From positions 1 to 38,091 of the forward strand of contig CAYPOY010000006.1 of assembly GCA_964412395.1 (NCBI GenBank): a stretch of DNA of 38,091 bases. The letters run 5' to 3'. This document shows positions 25,247-32,927 of this stretch, piece after piece. The position numbers were made by a program, and so were the translations under genes. The notes beneath the pieces are model-generated. The model was not told the DNA's origin. It was given only the letters and a program-made list of their open reading frames with translations, and searched no databases. The first letter of the stretch is position 1; each line of letters opens with the position of its first letter. Origin of the DNA: CAYPOY01 sp964412395 (GTDB lineage: Bacteria; Chloroflexota; Anaerolineae; B4-G1).

Positions 25247-25722
25247 TGCCAGCAGTGCTCTTTGTTTGCACTGGCAATCTTTGCCGCTCTCCGATGGCAG
25301 AGGGGTTGTTGCGGGCGCGGCTGGCCCGTGACGAGGCGCGGCAGGGTTGGCGGGTAGAATCTGCTGGTACCTGGGCGGCCGGTGGACGGCCGGCAAGCGC
25401 GTATGCCATCGAGGAGATGGCTCAGCGCGGGATTGACCTGCGTGGTCACCGCTCGTGCAACGTCACCCGTGAGATAGTGGCCGAGACCGATCTGGTGTTA
25501 GCGATGACGTGTCAGCATATCGAGGCCCTGGGTGCGGCCTTCCCTGCGTATGTCCATACGATGCATCTGCTCAGCGAGATGGTGGGGCAGATGTACGACA
25601 TCTACGACCCGTATGGGGGCACGCGACTGGAGTATGCCCACACTGCGAGAGAATTGGAGCAGTTGATCGAGGACGGCTACGAGCGTATCGTGGCGCTGGT
25701 TGAAGGGGCATCTGGCGGCTGA
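25246..25722 (+). CDS. Low-molecular-weight protein phosphatase
   Basis: 158 residues. The N-terminal P-loop VCTGNLCRSPMAEG has the C-x5-R-S signature (C8, R14, S15); ESAGT follows at 39-42, and the general acid is D121 in YDPYGG. These mark the LMW-PTP/arsenate-reductase-like fold, which hydrolyses phosphotyrosine or phosphoarginine. The residue after GN in the P-loop is Leu; the arginine phosphatase YwlE has Thr there, so a tyrosine-type substrate is more likely. GTG 25246 overlaps the previous TAG by one base. The gene ends 110 bp before the convergent murF-alr stop; I see no clear terminator between them. Confidence 0.88.
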   Translation: MPAVLFVCTGNLCRSPMAEGLLRARLARDEARQGWRVESAGTWAAGGRPASAYAIEEMAQRGIDLRGHRSCNVTREIVAETDLVLAMTCQHIEALGAAFPAYVHTMHLLSEMVGQMYDIYDPYGGTRLEYAHTARELEQLIEDGYERIVALVEGASGG

Positions 25723-25832
25723 AAATCTGCCACTTAATGTGGTCTTCACCCTGGAACTGGAGCTGCTGCGGTGGCCTGCTCAAAACTATCGAGACCCCCG
25801 ACTGTGCCAATCCACAGCGTGCCCGTGTTTCA

Positions 25833-28394
25833 TTACACCATCCTCGGCACCCGGGCCAGGATCTCGGAGACCACCTCGTAGTTGATGGTCCCTAGCCAGT
25901 CCGCTACTTCCTCGGTGGTGATCTCGTCCTCCCCTTGGCGGCCGATGAGTACCACCTCGTCTCCCACACGGACGTTGGGGATGTGACCGACGTTGATCAT
26001 TGTCTGATCCATGCGGACCTGGCCCGCGATGTGCGCGCGCTGACCGCGGACCAGCACTGCTTGCCAGCGGGTCGGCGCACGACGGAAGCCGTCCGCGTAG
26101 CCCACAGGGATGATGGCGATAGTCTCCTCCTTCTCCACCCGGTAGGAGTTGCTGTACCTGACATAACTGCCCAGCGGTAGGGTCTTGACCTGGGCAACGG
26201 TGGTCTTCCACGTTAGCGCGGGGCGGAAGCCCGCTGGGAGAGGAACGTGGGGGGAGGGTTGGAGGCCGTACATCGCCAGGCCCAGCCGCACCATGTTGAA
26301 GCGGGCCTTTGGGAGACGTAGGATGGCAGCGGAGTTGGCGCAGTGGATAGTGCGGAAGTTGACGCCGATCTCGGCCAGACGTTCTATTATCTCCTGGAAA
26401 CGGCCCAATTGCCAACGGGTGTATCCCAGGTCTGCATCGTCGGCTATGGGGAAGTGGGTGAAGATGCCCTCCAGGTCAAGGCCTGGCAGGTCGCGGATCT
26501 CCTCCACGAAAGGGATGACCTGATCGGGCAGCAACCCCAGCCTACCTGTCCCGGTATCCACCTTGATGTGCCCCCGGGCGGTGCGGTGCAGGTCTACCGC
26601 GGCCCGGCTGAAGGCCCGTGCTATGTCAGCGTCGTAGATGGTGGTGGTGATGTTGTGCAGGAGCGCCTCCCGGGCCAGCCAGGCAGGGGTGTAGCCCAGC
26701 ACCAGGATGGGGGCGTTCACCCCGCTGTCGCGGAGTTTTACCGCCTCGTTGACTGAGGAGACCCCGCAGAAGGAGGCGCCGTTGTTGAGGGCAGTGCGGG
26801 CAACGGTGAGAGCACCGTGACCGTAGGCGTCGGCCTTCAGCACCGCCAGGATCTCCACCTCCGCTCCGACGATCTCCTTGATCTGCTGGACATTGTAGGC
26901 CACTGCCTCCAGGTCTACCTCCACCCAGGTGGGCCGGGCAGGGCGAGCAACCCGCACTGCCAGTCCGTCCACCCGCCGCACCAGCAGGTCGGTGTCGGCC
27001 GAGTCGGCCAGGAGCCCCTCCACTGCTTGCTCCATCCGGGCCTCTACATCCCCCTTGACCAGCACCACGTCTCCCGGTCCCAGTTGTGGTCTGAGATGGC
27101 GCACTGCGTCCCGGCTGGTGTAGGTCACCAGGATGCGTTCGCCGGAGAGGCCGGACTCTTTGGCTGCCTCAGCGATCCAGACGGCCCGTTCCCCTTTGAC
27201 GATCAAAAGGTCCACAAAAGCGGCGGCTGCCCGTCCCACATGCTGATGGCCTTCCACTGCGTAGCTGCCCAGTTGGGCCATATCTCCCAGCACCGCGATG
27301 CGGCGCTGGGCAGGGTAGTCGGCCAGGGTAGCCAGGGCTTGCAGGGCTGTGGCCGGGCTGCAACTGGCGGAACCATCGAGCAAGAGCGATCCGCCGGCCC
27401 CCGACAGGGCCTGCAGTCGGCCAGGGCTTGGTTGCAGTTCCTCCACCACGTCCAGGATGTCATCCCAGGGGACGTGGTATGCCAGGCCGACGGTGATAGC
27501 GGCCAGGATGGTGTAGGCCTGGTGGCGGCCCAGGAGGCGGGTGCGGACCTCCGCCTTGGCCGGGTAGCCGGGTGTACCCATGCCGCTGACGCCGGGGAAA
27601 TGGACTACGAACTGGAGCCCTTTGAGGTCCGGCCGCAGGTCGGAGGCGACAATGTCGGCGTCAGGACTCAGGCCATAGGTGATAACGTGGGCGCATGTGC
27701 ACTTCCGCATCGCCCGCACCCGGGGGTCGTCGTAATTGAGGACGGCCACACCGTCGGGCGTGAGAGCCTCCACCAGGCGGCCCTTCTCCTGGGCGATGGC
27801 CTCCATGCTGCCCAGGTAGGCCAGGTGGGTGTGGTTGACCGCTGTGACGACGGCAATATGTGGTCGGGTCAGTTCGGCCAGGTGGGCGATATCGTCGAAG
27901 GCGTGACAGGCCATTTCCAGGACGGCCACTTCGTGCTCAGGGGTGAGCCTCGCCAACGAGATGGGTAGGCCGAAACAGTTGCTCAGATCCGGCGGGTTGG
28001 AGAAGACCGAGTGGCGGGCGGCCAGGACGGTGGAGATGGCCCGGCAAGCGTCGGTCTTGCCGGTGGAGCCGATGATGCCCACCACCTGAGGGGCGTACCT
28101 GCGCAGGACGTGGGTGGCCCAGTCGGTGAGGGCGAGTTGGATGTCAGGGGCAACCACGCAGGGGACGGTGGGGTTGGCCGGGGGGAATTGGCAGAGCACC
28201 CCGCCGGCCCCCTTGAGCACAGCGTCGGCGATGTAGTCGTGACCGTCCCCGCCGCCCTCGGTCTTGACGGTGACAAACAGTTCGCCCGGACTGATATGGC
28301 GCGAATCATAACAGAAGGCGGGGAACTGGGTTGGGGTGGGAGGCCCTACCAGTTGCCCACCGGTCGCGGTCAGCAGGTCATCCAGGTAAATCAT
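25833..28394 (-). CDS. MurF-alanine racemase fusion
   Basis: 853 residues. The N-terminal half (about 1-470) is a Mur ligase of MurF type: a substrate domain (1-100), P-loop GIIGSTGKT (106-114), HLAYLGSMEAIAQEKG and LNYDDPRV in the central domain, and a C-terminal ligase domain. The second half (about 485-853) is alanine racemase: PLP lysine K520 in VLKADAYGHG, VDTGTGRLGL, RLGLAMYGL, SYRVEKEETIAIIPVGYADG and MDQTM. One protein would thus make D-Ala and add D-Ala-D-Ala to the peptidoglycan precursor. MurF/Alr fusions are known in other bacteria. In the MurF half the usual D-x-YNANP region reads LLDGSASCSP, so ligase activity needs care. ATG 28394 lacks a clear ribosome site. Confidence 0.9.
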   Translation of the reverse strand: MIYLDDLLTATGGQLVGPPTPTQFPAFCYDSRHISPGELFVTVKTEGGGDGHDYIADAVLKGAGGVLCQFPPANPTVPCVVAPDIQLALTDWATHVLRRYAPQVVGIIGSTGKTDACRAISTVLAARHSVFSNPPDLSNCFGLPISLARLTPEHEVAVLEMACHAFDDIAHLAELTRPHIAVVTAVNHTHLAYLGSMEAIAQEKGRLVEALTPDGVAVLNYDDPRVRAMRKCTCAHVITYGLSPDADIVASDLRPDLKGLQFVVHFPGVSGMGTPGYPAKAEVRTRLLGRHQAYTILAAITVGLAYHVPWDDILDVVEELQPSPGRLQALSGAGGSLLLDGSASCSPATALQALATLADYPAQRRIAVLGDMAQLGSYAVEGHQHVGRAAAAFVDLLIVKGERAVWIAEAAKESGLSGERILVTYTSRDAVRHLRPQLGPGDVVLVKGDVEARMEQAVEGLLADSADTDLLVRRVDGLAVRVARPARPTWVEVDLEAVAYNVQQIKEIVGAEVEILAVLKADAYGHGALTVARTALNNGASFCGVSSVNEAVKLRDSGVNAPILVLGYTPAWLAREALLHNITTTIYDADIARAFSRAAVDLHRTARGHIKVDTGTGRLGLLPDQVIPFVEEIRDLPGLDLEGIFTHFPIADDADLGYTRWQLGRFQEIIERLAEIGVNFRTIHCANSAAILRLPKARFNMVRLGLAMYGLQPSPHVPLPAGFRPALTWKTTVAQVKTLPLGSYVRYSNSYRVEKEETIAIIPVGYADGFRRAPTRWQAVLVRGQRAHIAGQVRMDQTMINVGHIPNVRVGDEVVLIGRQGEDEITTEEVADWLGTINYEVVSEILARVPRMV

Positions 28395-28486
28395 CGGCGA
28401 ATAGCGAATTGGTCAACCACGCATCCGGCTTCATCTGCGCCAGCGGTGGGCCTGCTGCTGGTCCAGGAATTCTGATGACAGCAAGC

Positions 28487-28510
28487 GGCGGCGCGATTGA
28501 CCGCGCCGTC
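28487..28510 (-). terminator. Hairpin just after tRNA-Val
   Basis: 28502-28510 pairs with 28487-28495 (GGCGCG/CGCGCC core, 9 bp with one wobble) around a 6-nt loop, starting 6 bp after the tRNA 3' end. There is no U-run; it is either a weak terminator or a processing signal before murF-alr. Confidence 0.5.
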
Positions 28511-28515
28511 TGTGA

Positions 28516-28589
28516 TGGGCGGAACAGGACTCGAACCTGTGACCTCCTCCTTGTAAGGGAGGCGCTCTGACCAACTGAGCTATCCACCC
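28516..28589 (-). tRNA. tRNA-Val (anticodon UAC)
   Basis: A 74-nt cloverleaf on the minus strand: acceptor GGGTGGA/TCCGCCC (one G-U), D arm GCTC/GAGC, anticodon stem CCTCC/GGAGG with loop CTTACAA (anticodon TAC), T arm ACAGG-TTCGAGT-CCTGT and discriminator A. CCA is not encoded. Confidence 0.96.
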
Positions 28590-28597
28590 GCAGGCTA

Positions 28598-28626
28598 ATT
28601 ATAGCTGGGAATCTTTGACTCGTCAA
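28598..28626 (-). promoter_or_regulatory. Consensus promoter for tRNA-Val
   Basis: On the minus strand, TTGACG (28626-28621), 17 bp, TATAAT (28603-28598), 8 bp before the tRNA 5' end. The -35 lies right after the dcd stop. Confidence 0.85.
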
Positions 28627-28628
28627 CA

Positions 28629-29183
28629 TCACAGCCGGGACAGAACGATGGACTGCTGGCGTTGGTATTTTCCTTTCTTATCGGCGTAAGAGGTCTCGCA
28701 CGTCCCGTCTGCTTTGAAGAAGAGTACCTGAGCAATGCCCTCACCGGCGTAGATCTTGGCTGGCAGGGGGGTGGTGTTGCTGATCTCCAGTGTGACGTAC
28801 CCTTCCCACTCCGGCTCGAAGGGTGTCACGTTCACAATGATGCCGCAGCGGGCATAAGAACTCTTGCCCACGCAAATCGTCAGCACGGTGCGCGGAACGC
28901 GAAAGTATTCTACAGTACGGCCTAGCGCAAACGAGTTGGGCGGGATGATGCACACCTTGCCTCTGAAGTCGACGAATGAATCGGCATCAAATTGCTTGGG
29001 GTTCACGACGATGGACTTATCTGGCTGAAAGATCTTGAACTCGTCGGCCACGCGGATGTCGTAGCCGTAGGATGAGAGCCCGTAGGAAATGACGCCCTCG
29101 CGTACCTGTCCATCCACGAACGGCTCGATCATCCGCTGCTCCAACGCCATCTTGCGGATCCAGTGGTCCGGTTTGAGACCCAT
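28629..29183 (-). CDS. dcd: dCTP deaminase
   Basis: 184 residues, normal length. Conserved features: LSSYGYDIRV (36-45), FALGRTVEYFRVPR (85-98), and the core GKSSYARCGIIVNVTPFEP (106-124) followed by TLEISNTTPLPAKIYAGEGI, where E133 is the catalytic Glu, then AQVLFF. It deaminates dCTP to dUTP in the cytosol, feeding dTMP synthesis; a bifunctional deaminase/dUTPase cannot be ruled out by eye. It lies 64 bp downstream of argS and probably belongs to the add-argS-dcd transcript. Start ATG 29183. Confidence 0.95.
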   Translation of the reverse strand: MGLKPDHWIRKMALEQRMIEPFVDGQVREGVISYGLSSYGYDIRVADEFKIFQPDKSIVVNPKQFDADSFVDFRGKVCIIPPNSFALGRTVEYFRVPRTVLTICVGKSSYARCGIIVNVTPFEPEWEGYVTLEISNTTPLPAKIYAGEGIAQVLFFKADGTCETSYADKKGKYQRQQSIVLSRL

Positions 29184-29247
29184 TACGTCAGACTCCGCAC
29201 TTTAGATGCCAGACGCAGGATGCCTCTTGCTCCCTGCCCCTTGCTTC

Positions 29248-30939
29248 CTACATCCGCTCCGGTGCGGTTACCCCCAGCAGTTCCAGCGCCCGCGCCAGCG
29301 TCAACTGGGCTGCCCGCACTAGCATCAGCCGTGCCCGGGTCCGCTCCGGCTCCTCCGAGTTGACGACGCGGCAGTCCCGATAGAAAGCGTGAAAAACCGC
29401 GGCCAGGTCTCGCGCGTAAAAGGTCAGGTGGTGTGGAGCCAACTGCGTGGCTGCCAGCGCCACGACTTTCGGCAACTCCAGCATCTTGCGGATCAGTGCC
29501 AGTTCACTCTCGTGGGTCAGCAACGAGACGTCGCCCGGAGCCTCCTCCTGGTCTTGCCCCAGGTCAACGGCGTAGCGCAGTATGCTGGAAATACGGGCGT
29601 GCGCGTATTGAACGTAGTACACTGGATTCTTCTCCGATTGCTCGACCGCCAGGTCCAGATCGAAGTCTATCGTCGCATCAACCGTGCGCGTGAGGAGCAT
29701 AAAGCGAATCGAGTCCGGGCCGACCTCGTCGAGCAACTCGCGCAAGGTGACGAACTCCCCTCTGCGCGTCGACATCCGCACGTCCTCGCCACCCCGCTTT
29801 AGATTGACCAACTGGTAGAGGATGACCACCACCCGTTCGGGGTCGAGCCCCAACGCCTTCGCCGCTGCCTTCACCCGGGGCACGTCCCCATGGTGGTCGG
29901 CCCCCCAGACGTAGATCGCCGTGTCAAAGCCGCGCTCGACCAGTTTGTTCCACACGTAGGCGATATCGGAGGCAAAATAGGTGGGCCGCTCGTCGGGCTC
30001 TGGTATGATCTTGGGGGAGCGGATGACGACCGCATCTGTGTCCAGGTCGGGGGAGGTGAACCAAACGGCATCGTCGCGCTCGACAACGTAATTCTTGTCC
30101 CGGAGCATCTGAAGAGCACGGTCGAACAGTCCGGATTCGTGCAGGCTTTTCTCGTGGAACCAGGTGTCGAACTCTACCCCCAATGCAGTCAGGTCTTGCT
30201 GGATTTCTTCGATAATGCGACGTAAGCCCTCTGCCCCCAGAGCGCGCATGGCTTCCCTGCGAGGCACATTGAGATACTGGTTGCCGTACTGCCGGGCCAT
30301 CTTTTGCCCCATCTCCACGACGTAGTGCCCATGGTAGCCGTCTTCCGGGAAGGCTTCAGCCCGGCCCAGGGCCTGGGCGTAGCGGGCATAGATGCTCTCT
30401 CCGAAATGGCGCACCTGGGAACCGGCGTCGTTGACGTAGTACTCCCGCTCGACATCGTAGCCCGCTGCCGCCAGCACGTTAGCCAGGGTATCGCCGATAA
30501 CTGCGTTGCGGGTGGAGCCGACGGTGATAGGCCCGGTAGGGTTGGCGCTGACGAACTCAACCTGCACCCGTTGCCCCCGGCCGACGTCCACGTTGCCCCA
30601 GTGCTCCCCGGCGGCCAGCATCTCCAGCACCTGCGCCGCCAGCCAGGCCGTATCCAGCGTGAAGTTGATGTACCCAGGCCCGGCCACCTCGACCTTGTTC
30701 ACAAACGGGGCCGGCGGGAGGTGCGCAACCACCCGCGTGGCGATCTCCCGAGGGTCCATCCGCGCCTCTCGCGCCAGTCGCAGGCAGACTGGTGAACCGT
30801 AGTCGCCGTGCTCGGGCTGACGCGAGCGCTCTATAACGATCGCCGGCACCTTGAACTCCGGCAACGCACCCTTCTTCTGCGCAGCCTGCAATCCTGTGGC
30901 AATTAACGCTGCGACCTGGTCATAAATCAGTTCTGTCAT
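29248..30939 (-). CDS. argS: Arginyl-tRNA synthetase with altered HIGH motif
   Basis: 563 residues, normal for the family. An N-terminal ArgRS-specific domain (1-95) is followed by the class I core with QVEFVSANPTGPITVGSTRN (about 126-145). The HIGH tetrapeptide, usually H-V/A-G-H, reads T139-V-G-S142. EREYYVNDAGSQ, YVWGADHHGDVPR, and the KMSK-loop equivalent VRMSTRRGEFVTLRELLDEV follow. The C-terminal DALR anticodon-binding domain begins near YVQYAHARISSILRYA. It would charge tRNA-Arg; the loss of both HIGH histidines is unusual. The start ATG 30939 overlaps the add stop by one base (TAATG) with AGGAGG upstream, so the two are translationally coupled. Confidence 0.92.
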   Translation of the reverse strand: MTELIYDQVAALIATGLQAAQKKGALPEFKVPAIVIERSRQPEHGDYGSPVCLRLAREARMDPREIATRVVAHLPPAPFVNKVEVAGPGYINFTLDTAWLAAQVLEMLAAGEHWGNVDVGRGQRVQVEFVSANPTGPITVGSTRNAVIGDTLANVLAAAGYDVEREYYVNDAGSQVRHFGESIYARYAQALGRAEAFPEDGYHGHYVVEMGQKMARQYGNQYLNVPRREAMRALGAEGLRRIIEEIQQDLTALGVEFDTWFHEKSLHESGLFDRALQMLRDKNYVVERDDAVWFTSPDLDTDAVVIRSPKIIPEPDERPTYFASDIAYVWNKLVERGFDTAIYVWGADHHGDVPRVKAAAKALGLDPERVVVILYQLVNLKRGGEDVRMSTRRGEFVTLRELLDEVGPDSIRFMLLTRTVDATIDFDLDLAVEQSEKNPVYYVQYAHARISSILRYAVDLGQDQEEAPGDVSLLTHESELALIRKMLELPKVVALAATQLAPHHLTFYARDLAAVFHAFYRDCRVVNSEEPERTRARLMLVRAAQLTLARALELLGVTAPERM

Positions 30940-32030
30940 TACCCTCCTGTGGAATGTTCAACGCTATCCGATCCCAACTCCCTACGGAACCATTTCGCCA
31001 ACCGTTTTCGCTCGTCTGGTGGCTGGAATAAGCCCGCGACGGCCGTCAAGATCATATGCTTAATCTGATCCAACGTCACCCCCATTAACAGCATAGCAGT
31101 CATATACTCATCGGTAAGCGTTGTATCGCTGATACTGGGGTCGTCGGTATTGATCGTCACGCGCAGGTTTAAGGCCAATAGGTCGGGCAAGGGATGATGC
31201 CAGAAGCGGCGCACGACGGCAGTCTGTAGGTTGCTGGTCGGGCAAATCTCCAACGTCACCCCACGCCCACGGATCAATTGCACGATCTCTGAGTTCTCAA
31301 TCGAGCGCACACCATGTCCAATGCGTCGCGCCCCCAACAGTTCGATGGCTTCCCAGACGTTCTCGGCTCCTCCGGCCTCCCCAGCGTGCACCGTCACGCC
31401 CAATCCCTCTTGTCGCGCTCGCTGGAAAACCTCGGCGAAACGACGGGCTGGATACCTCACTTCATCGCCGGCCAGATCCAGGCCGACGACGCCGTCTTTC
31501 CGGTGTGCCACTGCGGTATCGGCAATCTGTGACGCTGTGTCCACACTCTCCTCACGGCCGATCTGCAGGATCAGATTGGTGCGTACCCCACAATCGCGCT
31601 GGGCCCTGGCGACAGCACTGCACACCCAGGTGGTCACCTGATCGAGCGAAAAGCCTTGCTCTCGGGACAGCGCGACGGGATTGAAGCGCAACTCCAGGCA
31701 CTTGATGTTGTCAACCGCCGCATCGGCCACTGCCTCATACGCCACCCGCTCCACAGCTGCCTGCGTGGGATAGAAGCGCCGCAAGAAGGCAAACTTCTCG
31801 AGAAAGCGGTGGAAATCCGGCTGCTCGTTCGTTACCGTCGCAAAGGGGCGCAGGTACTCGATGTCGTAACTGGGCAGGTCAATCCCGTGATCCCGGGCAA
31901 TCTCGGCCAGGGTTTGGATCCGCAGAGAGCCCTCCAGGTGCCGGTGCAGATCCACCTTCGGTAGCGCATGTAGTTGGGCGCGCAGACTAGCCATCGTCTC
32001 CGATTGTTCTCCCTCGCTGTGCATGATCAT
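30939..32030 (-). CDS. add: Adenosine deaminase
   Basis: About 363 residues from ATG 32030. Metal and catalytic motifs: PKVDLHRHLEGS (HxH), CLELRFNP, VHAGEAG (catalytic HAGE), RIGHGVRS, EICPTSNLQT and NTDDPSIS. It hydrolyses adenosine or deoxyadenosine to inosine in purine salvage, with zinc at the HxH/His/Asp site. Other possible starts are ATG 31994, just before SLRAQLHALPKVDLHRH and behind a GGAG, and GTG 32087. It ends in a one-base overlap with argS. Confidence 0.94.
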   Translation of the reverse strand: MIMHSEGEQSETMASLRAQLHALPKVDLHRHLEGSLRIQTLAEIARDHGIDLPSYDIEYLRPFATVTNEQPDFHRFLEKFAFLRRFYPTQAAVERVAYEAVADAAVDNIKCLELRFNPVALSREQGFSLDQVTTWVCSAVARAQRDCGVRTNLILQIGREESVDTASQIADTAVAHRKDGVVGLDLAGDEVRYPARRFAEVFQRARQEGLGVTVHAGEAGGAENVWEAIELLGARRIGHGVRSIENSEIVQLIRGRGVTLEICPTSNLQTAVVRRFWHHPLPDLLALNLRVTINTDDPSISDTTLTDEYMTAMLLMGVTLDQIKHMILTAVAGLFQPPDERKRLAKWFRRELGSDSVEHSTGG

Positions 32031-32077
32031 ATCTGTTGTCCCGGGCGGGAGTGTTTGTACAGGGGCCACGGTACCAT

Positions 32078-32290
32078 CTACTGGCACTCATCCACTGTGA
32101 CGCTGGTCTGGTGACCACACCACCGTTCGGCTGAGATTCCGTCGAGTTCGGTTGAGACGCTCACGACGGCGCCAAACAGGGGCATGATACTCAACACTCG
32201 ATCGTAGGCTCGAATCTCCTGCTTCAGGAACGTGCGCTCCTGGTCGTGAAAGTGAACCAGTTGTTTGAGAGCGACTGGTGTCTCACTCGA
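32078..32290 (-). pseudogene. Coding-like extension in +1 frame after the 112-aa membrane protein (probable frameshift)
   Basis: On the minus strand, right where the 112-aa protein stops (TGA 32283), an open frame one base ahead continues to TAG at 32080-32078 with no usable start codon before its middle. It reads about 67 residues, with helical segments ALKQLVHFHDQERTFLKQEI and RAYDRVLSIMPLFGAVVSVS, and GC-rich third codon positions. The junction is next to a run of five A (GGAAAAAGTC). The simplest reading is a one-base indel that cut off the C-terminus of a protein of about 180 residues. A sequencing error or a programmed frameshift are alternatives. The remaining spacer to add holds nothing else. 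Confidence 0.5.
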
Positions 32291-32621
32291 CTTTTTCCTT
32301 TAGGATCCATCCCCAGTGGTACCATACGAGCACGAGATCAAGGGTCACTCCCATGGCCAGGGGAATGTGGAAACTCAGCAGTGCGAACCAGGACTCCAGC
32401 AAAATGGGTAATGTAAGTTGGGGCGCGAGGGCCGCAGTGCCCCGCACTACCTGGCTCATCGCTGCCAGGGCGACCAAGCCATTGGCTACCTGAAACCAGC
32501 GGTGATGATCCGCCATCTTCGTCACTGCACTCAGTCGCCGGCTTAAATTGGCAAACAGAAAACCCAGATAGACGACAGCCAGCAATCCTGCAGCGCCCAG
32601 AGGTGTTGTGATGACGATCAT
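32283..32621 (-). CDS. Small membrane protein of the KaiC-like module (112 aa, perhaps truncated)
   Basis: Three to four hydrophobic segments: LGAAGLLAVVYLGFLFANL, WFQVANGLVALAAMSQVV, LESWFALLSFHIPLAMGVTL and DLVLVWYHWGWIL, ending LKEKVE. No family recognised. The start ATG 32621 lies in an ATGA overlap with the gene upstream, so translation is coupled. The C-terminus probably once continued (see the frame at 32078-32290). Its place at the end of a wHTH/ATPase cluster suggests a membrane sensor or anchor, but that is inference. Confidence 0.7.
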   Translation of the reverse strand: MIVITTPLGAAGLLAVVYLGFLFANLSRRLSAVTKMADHHRWFQVANGLVALAAMSQVVRGTAALAPQLTLPILLESWFALLSFHIPLAMGVTLDLVLVWYHWGWILKEKVE

Positions 32622-32911
32622 GGTCGCTCTCCAGTCATAAATCCTTGCAAGCGCATACCAAACAGGCTGAGCAGGACACTACCGCTAAATAGCAGCAGGT
32701 CGCCGGTGGGCTGTCCAGTGAATTCTACGCTGCACACGAGGTACCAGATCACACCGGCCGTCAGCAGCAGTGCCGGAAGGAGAAGAAAATAACAACCCGT
32801 CTTCTGGCCCGATGTCTTCTCATAGAAATACGCGATGCGCCCTAGAAAGACGATCAGTGCACTAATGACAGTCCATGAATAGAGAGTCAGTATGTATTTA
32901 ATTATCTTCAT
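32618..32911 (-). CDS. Small membrane protein of the KaiC-like module (97 aa)
   Basis: From ATG 32911 (KIIKYILTLYSWTVISALIV) it has three hydrophobic stretches: ILTLYSWTVISALIVFLG, CYFLLLPALLLTAGVIWYLV and GDLLLFSGSVLLSLFGMRLQ. No known domain or catalytic residue. It begins 16 bp after the KaiC-like ATPase stop and overlaps the next membrane gene by 4 bp (ATGA), so these are one translational unit. A longer in-frame start at 32962 would overlap the ATPase gene. It is probably a partner of the 112-aa protein. Confidence 0.7.
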   Translation of the reverse strand: MKIIKYILTLYSWTVISALIVFLGRIAYFYEKTSGQKTGCYFLLLPALLLTAGVIWYLVCSVEFTGQPTGDLLLFSGSVLLSLFGMRLQGFMTGERP

Positions 32912-32927
32912 GAGGCCAGTCTCCACC

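Noticed and set aside
26817..27968. Plus-strand open frame (383 codons) within murF-alr
   Set aside because: Antisense to conserved MurF/Alr motifs; low-complexity His/Gln/Gly/Val composition.
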